From the NCBI GenBank assembly GCA_045650185.1, contig JAZRQY010000011.1:1-5941 (forward strand): a stretch of 5,941 nt of DNA, read 5' to 3'. Under the pieces are notes generated by a model that was not told the origin of the DNA, ran no database searches, and worked only from the letters and a program-made list of their open reading frames with translations. Both the position numbers and the translations under genes were made by a program. Source of the stretch: Scatosoma sp045650185 (GTDB lineage: Bacteria; Bacillota; Clostridia; Christensenellales; Borkfalkiaceae). Below are positions 1 through 4,578 of this stretch, one piece after another. Positions within the stretch are counted from its first letter, which is position 1. Each line of letters starts with the position of its first letter.

Positions 1-1
1 T

Positions 2-457
2 CACAGAACGACATGGCTACGATCCGACTTGCTTACGTTGGACAACGACGCAGTGATGCAGGCGGCGGAATATATCCAAAAAATCGACGATGAATTCAAC
101 GCATGCATGAGCGACGATTTCAACACCGCTTTGGCTCTTTCTAACCTCTTTGGCTACGCGAAGGAAATCAACAAGTTCTTGGCGGCGAAGGACGGCAAAG
201 CAACGGCGTATGCAAAGCAGATCCAAAAGACCTATTCCCTGCTTGGCGTATTGACGAGAACGCCTGAGGAATACGAGGCTCTGTTTGCCGCAGAGGACAG
301 CGGTATCCCTGCCGAGGTGCAGGCGGTTGCCGAGGAGAGATGGGCGGCAAGACAAAACCGCGACTGGGCAAAGAGCGACGAACTTCGTGCAAAACTTGCT
401 GAAATGGGCTATGCCGTCAAGGATAGCAAGACGGGTTATGAGCTTATCAAAAATTAA
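2..457 (+). CDS. cysS: Cysteinyl-tRNA synthetase, C-terminal part (5' end outside window)
   Basis: This is the 3' end of the gene for the cytosolic enzyme that charges tRNA-Cys with cysteine. The frame is open to the left edge, so the Rossmann catalytic domain (HIGH and KMSKS motifs) lies outside the window. About 151 residues are visible. The segment DDFNTALALSNLF, followed by AKEIN, is the typical DALR-type helical anticodon-binding region of CysRS. The tail, with ERWAARQNRDWAKSDELR, then KLAEMGY and a final KTGYEL, matches the usual CysRS C-terminus (R..AR...D...D.LR..L...G....D...G). The first nine or so residues do not match the family clearly, so the extreme left edge is less certain. 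The gene ends in TAA and is followed by a hairpin and then a terminator, so it is probably the last gene of its transcript. Confidence 0.93.
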   Translation, partial: HRTTWLRSDLLTLDNDAVMQAAEYIQKIDDEFNACMSDDFNTALALSNLFGYAKEINKFLAAKDGKATAYAKQIQKTYSLLGVLTRTPEEYEALFAAEDSGIPAEVQAVAEERWAARQNRDWAKSDELRAKLAEMGYAVKDSKTGYELIKN

Positions 458-461
458 AAGC

Positions 462-478
462 CATACGGAGACCGTATG
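462..478. repeat. Small perfect hairpin after cysS
   Basis: The arms CATACGG and CCGTATG form a perfect 7-bp inverted repeat around a 3-nt AGA loop, starting five bases after the cysS stop codon. No T-run follows it, so it is not a terminator by itself. It might protect the mRNA 3' end or be a remnant of a repeat; its role is unknown. Confidence 0.5.
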
Positions 479-487
479 ACTAAAAGT

Positions 488-520
488 AAAAGCGTTGCTG
501 TTTGCAACGCTTTTATTTGT
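488..520. terminator. Bidirectional Rho-independent terminator (cysS / XRE gene)
   Basis: The arms GCGTTGC (492-498) and GCAACGC (504-510) pair perfectly around TGTTT and are extended by four A-T pairs (488-491 with 511-514). T-rich DNA follows on the plus strand. The reverse complement of the bases to the left (TTTTACTTTT) gives a U-rich tail on the minus strand. The stop codon of the minus-strand XRE gene (513-515) overlaps the stem edge. The structure can therefore end both cysS and the XRE transcript. Confidence 0.85.
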
Positions 521-752
521 TTATATTGAGAATATCGTCTGCTGAGCAATCCAAAAAAGTACACAGTTTTGAAAGGGTGGCGAGCGAAGGTTGAATACGC
601 CCTGAAATGTATTGCGAAATAGTGGGATTAGAAACGCCGATGGCAAGGGCGATTTCACTTTTACTTTTTCCCGAATTTTCAATTTCCGCTTTAATGTTTT
701 GGCTGATAATTGCGTTTAAATCTTTATTTGGTTGTAATTTTTTCTTTTCCAT
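513..752 (-). CDS. Small XRE-family helix-turn-helix regulator
   Basis: This 79-residue protein is almost entirely one Cro/C1-type HTH domain. SKSEIALAIGV (about 30-40) forms helix 2 and the turn, SNPTISQYISG (41-51) is the recognition helix, and the end, LSKLCTFLDCSADDIL, is the usual closing helix of HTH_3 proteins. There is no additional sensor domain, as is common for phage-type or toxin-antitoxin-type repressors. It is divergent from the SHOCT membrane protein gene at 859. Three similar palindromes lie between the two genes, so it probably represses its neighbour and itself; this is inferred from position only. The ATG has no Shine-Dalgarno sequence, and a TATAAT lies only six bases upstream, so the message may be leaderless. 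The gene is AT-rich relative to cysS and alaS, which suggests acquisition. Confidence 0.88.
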   Translation of the reverse strand: MEKKKLQPNKDLNAIISQNIKAEIENSGKSKSEIALAIGVSNPTISQYISGRIQPSLATLSKLCTFLDCSADDILNINK

Positions 753-758
753 AATTAA

Positions 759-764
759 ATTATA
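759..764 (-). promoter_or_regulatory. Likely -10 element of the XRE gene
   Basis: The minus strand reads TATAAT from 764 to 759, six bases before the ATG at 752. A start at the usual distance would fall on or near the A of the ATG. The -35 region (about 782-787, AAGCAA on the minus strand) is poor, so the promoter would be weak or depend on an activator. Palindrome 766-778 sits in its spacer. Confidence 0.45.
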
Positions 765-765
765 T

Positions 766-778
766 TAAGTATTGCTTA
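766..778. promoter_or_regulatory. Operator-like palindrome 1
   Basis: TAAGTATTGCTTA is an inverted repeat extended by T/A at 765/779. It is one of three similar 13-bp sites (TARGY-N3-RCYTA) in this intergenic region. It lies just upstream of the putative -10 of the XRE gene, where a bound repressor would block that promoter. Confidence 0.65.
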
Positions 779-785
779 AATTTGC

Positions 786-815
786 TTGACTTTTAGGTAA
801 TGCCTAAATTATAAT
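786..815 (+). promoter_or_regulatory. Promoter of the SHOCT membrane protein gene
   Basis: The -35 is TTGACT (786-791) and the -10 is TATAAT (810-815), with an 18-bp spacer. Palindrome 2 fills the spacer and palindrome 3 overlaps the expected start near 822, an arrangement typical of tight repression by a dimeric HTH protein. Confidence 0.75.
794..806. promoter_or_regulatory. Operator-like palindrome 2
   Basis: TAGGTAATGCCTA is flanked by T and A, giving a 15-bp inverted repeat (793-807). It lies wholly between the -35 and -10 of the plus-strand promoter. Its centre is 28 bp from palindrome 1 and 27 bp from palindrome 3. Confidence 0.72.
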
Positions 816-820
816 ATGGT

Positions 821-833
821 TAGGTTGTACCTA
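821..833. promoter_or_regulatory. Operator-like palindrome 3
   Basis: TAGGTTGTACCTA has perfect TAGGT/ACCTA half-sites around TGT. It covers the expected transcription start of the membrane protein gene and ends 10 bp before its AAAGGAG ribosome site. Confidence 0.72.
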
Positions 834-858
834 TTTTATCAACAAAGGAGAAAAGGTT

Positions 859-1479
859 ATGGAAGAAAACAAAAAAGACGCGAAGAGATTGGTGGAGTTA
901 GCTTTGTTTATTTTGACCGGGGTATTTACCTTTTTATCATTGGTGTTCAATATTTATGATGTAAAATTGGGGGCTTTAGAGCGTACAGGGAACGGCTTTC
1001 AACTTATTTTCGAAGAATACCCTCAGTTTTTATCGGAAGGATTGGGGGATTGGTTGTTGGTTTACAATATTTTTATCATCGTAGCGATTCTCGCTGAGGC
1101 CTATGTTTATACTGTAACATGCAAGACGGAGATGCAAAAGCGTATCGCAGAAATAATCTGCGTATGTGTCAACGTTATCCTTACCTTTATTTATATGATA
1201 AACGGTTTTGTTGCAAAGATTGTAATTGAGGCGCAAGTCTCCTTGTATACGGTACAAACAGCGGCGTTTATTCCGTTTATTATTGTTGCGATTTTAGCGG
1301 GGGTGAATTTTTACGTAGTAACTGGGGTTAAGGAAATTCGGTTTGGTGCACAACGAGCAACAAAAGGTAGCGAAGTTTCAGCAGCGGACGAGCTTGTTAA
1401 ATACAAAAAGCTTTTAGACGACGGCGTAATTACGCAAGAGGAATACGATATTAAGAAAAAAGAGTTGTTGGGGCTTTAA
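859..1479 (+). CDS. Four-TM membrane protein with C-terminal SHOCT domain
   Basis: This 206-residue protein has unknown function. Four hydrophobic segments are visible at about residues 11-33, 66-87, 97-118 and 132-155. There is no cleavable signal peptide; the short N-terminus (MEENKKDAKR) is charged. After a linker, residues 177-206 (ADELVKYKKLLDDGVITQEE, then YDIKKKELLGL) match the SHOCT domain, a short C-terminal helical hairpin found on many unrelated bacterial proteins and thought to mediate oligomerisation. The start is fixed by AAAGGAG at 844-850, eight bases before the ATG. The gene has its own promoter with three operator-like palindromes, is divergent from an XRE regulator and is followed by a terminator, so it is a single-gene unit. 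Its AT-rich codon use differs from alaS. A stress, immunity or envelope role is possible, but nothing in the sequence decides this. Confidence 0.85.
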   Translation: MEENKKDAKRLVELALFILTGVFTFLSLVFNIYDVKLGALERTGNGFQLIFEEYPQFLSEGLGDWLLVYNIFIIVAILAEAYVYTVTCKTEMQKRIAEIICVCVNVILTFIYMINGFVAKIVIEAQVSLYTVQTAAFIPFIIVAILAGVNFYVVTGVKEIRFGAQRATKGSEVSAADELVKYKKLLDDGVITQEEYDIKKKELLGL

Positions 1480-1493
1480 TCAATAAACAATGG

Positions 1494-1522
1494 GCGGCGG
1501 TTGATAAAACCGCCGCTTTTTT
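1494..1522 (+). terminator. Rho-independent terminator of the SHOCT gene
   Basis: The arms GCGGCGGTT (1494-1502) and AACCGCCGC (1508-1516) pair perfectly over 9 bp around GATAA and are followed by six T. It begins 15 bases after the stop codon. Confidence 0.93.
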
Positions 1523-1557
1523 ATAGAGAAATTTTTTTATTCAACCTTTTTGATTGC

Positions 1558-1587
1558 TTGACAAGTGGTGGGGTTTACATTTATAAT
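1558..1587 (+). promoter_or_regulatory. Promoter of alaS
   Basis: TTGACA (1558-1563) and TATAAT (1582-1587) are both perfect consensus hexamers with an 18-bp spacer. The leader to the ATG would be about 75 bases, too short for a T-box riboswitch, although tRNA synthetase genes in Firmicutes often have one. Confidence 0.8.
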
Positions 1588-1592
1588 GTAAA
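1574..1592. promoter_or_regulatory. Palindrome over the alaS -10, possible operator
   Basis: TTTACATTTATAATGTAAA has perfect 7-bp arms (TTTACAT/ATGTAAA) around TTATA and includes the whole -10 hexamer. It differs from the TARGY-N3-RCYTA sites at 766-833, so a different regulator is implied. No specific regulator can be named from the motif. Confidence 0.5.
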
Positions 1593-1670
1593 ATAGGATA
1601 CTGTGGGAGTGTATTCCATAGGGATAAATTGAAGCAAAAACGAAGAAATCGACAAAAGGACGATAACGAT

Positions 1671-3500
1671 ATGAAAAACATTACTAGCCAAAGCATTAGA
1701 GAAATGTATTTGAAATTCTTTCAGGACCGTGGGCATAAGGTCATCCCTTCTGCATCGCTGATTCCTGAAAACGACCCCACCGTACTCTTTACGACGGCGG
1801 GTATGCATCCGCTTGTTCCCTACTTGCTGGGAGAAAAGCACCCTGCAGGCAACCGATTGACGGACGTGCAGAAGTGCGTGCGTACGGGCGACATCGACGA
1901 CGTGGGCGATGCAAGCCATTGTACCTTCTTCGAAATGCTGGGCAACTGGTCGCTTGGCGACTACTTCAAGCAGGAGATGATCCCTTGGAGCTATGAGTTC
2001 TTGACGGGTAAGGACTACCTTGGTATCGACCCTGAAAACCTTGCCGTTACCGTGTTTGGCGGCGACGACACCCTGCCTTGCGACGACGAGGCGGCGGCGC
2101 TTTGGGAAAAGGCAGGCATCAAGAAGGCAAATATCTATTATATGTCCCGCGAAAACAACTGGTGGGGCCCTGCGGGCTTGACCGGTCCTTGCGGTACGGA
2201 TACCGAAATGTTCATCATTCGTAAGGCAAAATGCTCGCCTACCTGCAACCCTGATTGTAAGTGTGGCGCTTTCCTCGAAATTTGGAACGACGTATTCATG
2301 CGCTTTAACAAGCAGGCGGACGGCAGCTATACCGAACTCTCGCAGAAGAACGTGGACACGGGTATGGGCTTGGAGCGTGCGCTTTGCGTATTGACGGGCA
2401 AATCCAGCGTATACGAAACCGACCTCTTTGAGGACGCTATCAAGGTGATTTCCGAATTGACGGGTAAGGCTTACGACGCTGACCCTGAAACGACGAGGGC
2501 GTTCCGCGTGCTCCTTGACCATACCAGAACGGCTACCTTTATGATCGGCGACGAGAAGGGTATCGTGCCTTCCAACACCGACCAAGGGTATATTTTGCGT
2601 CGTATCATCCGTAGAGCGGTGCGCTTTGGCAGAAAGATTGAATTGCCTGAGGGCAGCCTTTCCAAGATTGCGGCGGCGTACATCGAAAAGTATAAGGACG
2701 TATATCCTGAACTGAATATCAACCGTGAGAAAATCTTCGAGGAGCTGGCAAAGGAAGAGGCAAAATTCACCAAAACCTTGCAGCAGGGCTTGAAGGAATT
2801 TGAAAAGTGCTTGAACGGTATCGAAAGAAAGAACGCGTTTATGGCGCAGAAGGACCCTGCATACGTACCCGAAAAGCGTATTAACGGCAAGCAGGCGTTC
2901 CACCTTTACGACACCTACGGTTTCCCTGTAGAAATCACTGACGAGATGGCAAAGGAACGTGGCTTTGAGGTAGACCTCGACGGCTACAAGGCGGCATTCG
3001 AAGAACATCAGAGCAAGAGTAAAGCAGGCAGCGAGCAGAAATTTGCTTGCGGTCTTGCCGACAATAAAGAGGCAACCACTCGTCTGCATACGGCAACTCA
3101 CCTGTTGCACGCGGCGCTCAAGAAGGTGTACTCGCCTGAGGTCAACCAGAAGGGCTCGAACATCACTGAGGAAAGATTGCGTTTCGACTTCAACCTGCCT
3201 CAGCCGATGACCGCAGAGGAAATCAAGAAGGTAGAGGACCTCGTCAACGAGGTAATTGCGCAGAATCTGCCCGTAGTAATGCAGGAAATTTCCTTAGAAG
3301 AGGCGAAAGAACAGGGCTTTACCGGTTTATTCGAAAGTAAGTACGGCGAACGCGTTAAGACGTATACCATCGGGGATTTCTCGAAGGAAATTTGCGGCGG
3401 TCCGCACGCGGCGACGACGGGTGAGCTTGGCAAGTTCAAGATCACCAAGGAACAGAGCTGTGGTTCGGGTTTGAGAAGAATTAAGGCTGTTTTGCAGTAA
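1671..3500 (+). CDS. alaS: Alanyl-tRNA synthetase, short form without C-Ala domain
   Basis: This cytosolic class II enzyme attaches alanine to tRNA-Ala and hydrolyses mischarged tRNA. The catalytic domain opens with REMYLKFFQDRGH; TAGMHPLVPYLLG (about 42-54) follows, then VRTGDIDDVG and FFEMLGNWSLGDYF. Class II motif 3 is DTGMGLERAL from residue 229. A cysteine cluster CX3CX3CXC (C188, C192, C196, C198) before LEIWNDVFM could bind zinc. The editing domain has HTATH (473-477) and CGGPH (575-579), the HXXXH and CXXXH zinc ligands, so editing is probably intact. The protein ends at RRIKAVLQ, giving 609 residues against about 870 for the common form; the C-Ala region is absent. Short forms ending here are known in some bacteria, so this need not be a truncation. 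The start at 1671 was chosen over TTG at 1629 because AAAGGA (1655-1660) precedes it and MKNITSQSIREMYLKFF is the normal N-terminus. No clear terminator follows, so read-through into the next two genes is possible. Confidence 0.95.
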   Translation: MKNITSQSIREMYLKFFQDRGHKVIPSASLIPENDPTVLFTTAGMHPLVPYLLGEKHPAGNRLTDVQKCVRTGDIDDVGDASHCTFFEMLGNWSLGDYFKQEMIPWSYEFLTGKDYLGIDPENLAVTVFGGDDTLPCDDEAAALWEKAGIKKANIYYMSRENNWWGPAGLTGPCGTDTEMFIIRKAKCSPTCNPDCKCGAFLEIWNDVFMRFNKQADGSYTELSQKNVDTGMGLERALCVLTGKSSVYETDLFEDAIKVISELTGKAYDADPETTRAFRVLLDHTRTATFMIGDEKGIVPSNTDQGYILRRIIRRAVRFGRKIELPEGSLSKIAAAYIEKYKDVYPELNINREKIFEELAKEEAKFTKTLQQGLKEFEKCLNGIERKNAFMAQKDPAYVPEKRINGKQAFHLYDTYGFPVEITDEMAKERGFEVDLDGYKAAFEEHQSKSKAGSEQKFACGLADNKEATTRLHTATHLLHAALKKVYSPEVNQKGSNITEERLRFDFNLPQPMTAEEIKKVEDLVNEVIAQNLPVVMQEISLEEAKEQGFTGLFESKYGERVKTYTIGDFSKEICGGPHAATTGELGKFKITKEQSCGSGLRRIKAVLQ

Positions 3501-3513
3501 GTGAGCGGTTTTA

Positions 3514-3591
3514 GAGATTCTGCGACTGCGCTACGCTTAGAACAACAAGGCGGAATACAACAGTGTCATTCTGAACGAAGTGAAGAATCTC
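3514..3591. repeat. REP-like inverted-repeat element, left copy (degenerate 5' arm)
   Basis: The element begins 13 bases after the alaS stop. Its outer arms GAGATTCT (3514-3521) and AGAATCTC (3584-3591) pair perfectly. The right arm is identical to that of the second copy: 30 bases, 3563-3592, equal 3960-3989. The left arm has diverged; the inner CAGAATGACA of the other copy is replaced by TTAGAACAACA. It occupies almost all of the 106-base gap between alaS and the GIY-YIG gene and ends at that gene's ribosome site. Confidence 0.85.
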
Positions 3592-3606
3592 AAAAAAGGT
3601 AGAAAT

Positions 3607-3888
3607 ATGTATTACGTTTATATTATAACGAATAAAATAAATTCCGTTGTGTATATAGGCGTGACGAATGATTTGGAAAGAAGATTATACGAGCATAAAC
3701 ATAAACTCGTGGAAGGATTTTCCGCAAAATACAATTTATACAAGCTGGTTTATTTTGAAACAACAGAAGATGTGAAATCAGCAATAGCCCGTGAGAAACA
3801 ACTAAAAGGGTGGACAAGGGCGCGAAAGAACGATTTAATTGCGACGATGAATCCGACTTGGAAAGATTTAAGTTTAGAGGAAGTATAA
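3607..3888 (+). CDS. Small GIY-YIG nuclease-family protein
   Basis: This 93-residue protein is a stand-alone GIY-YIG domain. YVYI at residues 3-6 is the GIY strand and VVYIGVTNDLERRLYEHK (14-31) holds the YIG element (16-18) and the family arginine (R26). AREKQLKGW (61-69) carries the likely metal-binding glutamate E63, and MNPTWKDLS (81-89) is the usual ending of this small family. All expected catalytic residues seem present, so nuclease activity is plausible, but the biological role of these single-domain proteins is mostly unknown. The start at 3607 was preferred to GTG at 3580 because AAAAAAGG (3592-3599) is seven bases upstream, the protein then begins MYYVYI as is normal, and the GTG lies inside the repeat. 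The gene is much more AT-rich than alaS, and near-identical repeats flank it on both sides, which suggests that gene and repeats travelled together. Confidence 0.92.
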   Translation: MYYVYIITNKINSVVYIGVTNDLERRLYEHKHKLVEGFSAKYNLYKLVYFETTEDVKSAIAREKQLKGWTRARKNDLIATMNPTWKDLSLEEV

Positions 3889-3898
3889 CAAGGGAAAA

Positions 3899-3988
3899 GA
3901 GATTCTTCGACTGCGGCTACGCCTCCGCTCAGAATGACAGAGGTGGATGGCTTGCTGTGGTGTCATTCTGAACGAAGTGAAGAATCTC
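3899..3988. repeat. REP-like inverted-repeat element, right copy (intact)
   Basis: GAGATTCTTC (3899-3908) pairs with GAAGAATCTC (3979-3988), and TCAGAATGACA (3929-3939) pairs with TGTCATTCTGA (3961-3971), leaving a 21-base centre. The 5' arm has an extra internal hairpin (GCGG...CCGC within 3913-3928), so the arms differ in length. The unit can form one long hairpin or two back-to-back small ones, like paired REP elements. It begins 10 bases after the GIY-YIG stop and ends just before the ribosome site of the next gene. Confidence 0.9.
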
Positions 3989-4001
3989 ATAAAAAGGAAA
4001 T

Positions 4002-4373
4002 ATGAACGAATTGCAAATTGAAACAGAGATGAAAGCGGCGTTTGCCGCTTTTCTCGATAAAGGATTTACCTATCGGTACTTTTACGAAAAGGGCGGGGAT
4101 TCGTCCTGCGTGTATATCTACCGATTCCAAAAAGGCAAAGACTTTTTCGACCTTCGGGAAGTGTCGGGCGGTGACGAACTGAACTTCGTTGTGTACGCGC
4201 GCGGGGAATATCAATTCCCTTTATTAAAGCGGTTATACCCCAAGGAATTTGCGGCGTTCCGTTGGAAACATTTCTTCCGCAAGGCAACCAGAGAAGAAAG
4301 GCGCGCGCTGTTTGCTGGGTTGCTGACGAAACACTTAGAAGAACATGCTGATTTTTTCGGGATTGAACTGTAA
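4002..4373 (+). CDS. Hypothetical protein, 123 residues
   Basis: I do not recognise this protein. It looks soluble, with no signal peptide or membrane segment. It is rich in aromatic and charged residues: FTYRYFYEKGG (22-32), VYIYRFQKGKDFFDLREV (37-54), and FVVYARGEYQFPLLKRLYP in the middle. These alternate like beta strands, and the C-terminal half from KEFAAFRWKHFFRKATREER appears helical and basic. Codon use is close to that of alaS, so it looks like a resident gene, unlike the GIY-YIG gene before it. The start at 4002 follows AAAAAGG (3991-3997), with only four bases between; ATG at 4029 is possible but has no good ribosome site. It is separated from the GIY-YIG gene by a repeat element and followed by a strong terminator, so it is probably the last gene of the alaS-side transcript. 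Confidence 0.8.
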   Translation: MNELQIETEMKAAFAAFLDKGFTYRYFYEKGGDSSCVYIYRFQKGKDFFDLREVSGGDELNFVVYARGEYQFPLLKRLYPKEFAAFRWKHFFRKATREERRALFAGLLTKHLEEHADFFGIEL

Positions 4374-4376
4374 ACG

Positions 4377-4405
4377 AACGCCCCCTTTTACAAGGGGGTG
4401 TTTTT
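4377..4405 (+). terminator. Rho-independent terminator
   Basis: CCCCCTT (4381-4387) and AAGGGGG (4392-4398) pair around TTAC and are extended by further pairs on each side. Five T follow. It starts three bases after the stop of the hypothetical gene and isolates pckG from it. Confidence 0.93.
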
Positions 4406-4466
4406 GTAAAAAGTCGCGACGGCAGATACTTTTTTAAAAATCCGCAAAATATTTCTTGTCAAACTA

Positions 4467-4495
4467 TTTACAAGGCAAAAATTTTGTGATATAAT
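4467..4495 (+). promoter_or_regulatory. Promoter of pckG (extended -10)
   Basis: TTTACA (4467-4472) and TATAAT (4490-4495) are 17 bp apart, with TG at 4487-4488 forming an extended -10. The leader to the ATG is about 77 bases. The preceding 60 bases after the terminator are AT-rich and hold no gene that I can see. Confidence 0.8.
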
Positions 4496-4509
4496 TATAC
4501 TTGGTAGAG

Positions 4510-4531
4510 AAGGGATTGCTTTTCCCTTTTT
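4510..4531 (+). promoter_or_regulatory. Terminator-like hairpin in the pckG leader
   Basis: AAGGGA (4510-4515) pairs with TCCCTT (4523-4528) around a 7-base loop, and the right arm runs into five T (4527-4531). It starts about 8 bases after the expected transcription start. It is a weak stem, so it may be an attenuator, a 5' stabiliser or chance. Confidence 0.4.
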
Positions 4532-4578
4532 ATCAAATACTATTACAGAAAAAAATATATTTTAAGGAGAACTTAAAA

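Noticed and set aside
782..1563. Shared TTGCTTGAC in the membrane gene and alaS promoters (782-790 and 1554-1562)
   Set aside because: Most of the match is the -35 hexamer itself, and the flanks differ, so chance is enough to explain it.
1629..1670. Upstream TTG start adding 14 residues to AlaRS
   Set aside because: The extra segment is a basic run absent from normal AlaRS N-termini, and the ATG at 1671 has AAAGGA upstream.
1588..1670. T-box riboswitch before alaS
   Set aside because: The leader is under 90 bases, and no T-box core or terminator/antiterminator pair is visible.
1581..3110. Long minus-strand open frame of 509 codons opposite alaS
   Set aside because: It is a shadow of the strongly coding alaS frame; its translation shows no domain, it has no ribosome site, and it runs through the alaS promoter.
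3580..3606. Upstream GTG start for the GIY-YIG protein
   Set aside because: It lies inside the repeat and would translate the ribosome site; the ATG at 3607 gives the normal family start.
3501..3606. Remnant of a lost AlaRS C-Ala region after the stop codon
   Set aside because: None of the frames after 3500 resembles C-Ala; the sequence is accounted for by the repeat element.
3514..3988. CRISPR array
   Set aside because: There are only two repeat units, each with internal dyad symmetry, separated by a gene, with no regular spacers.
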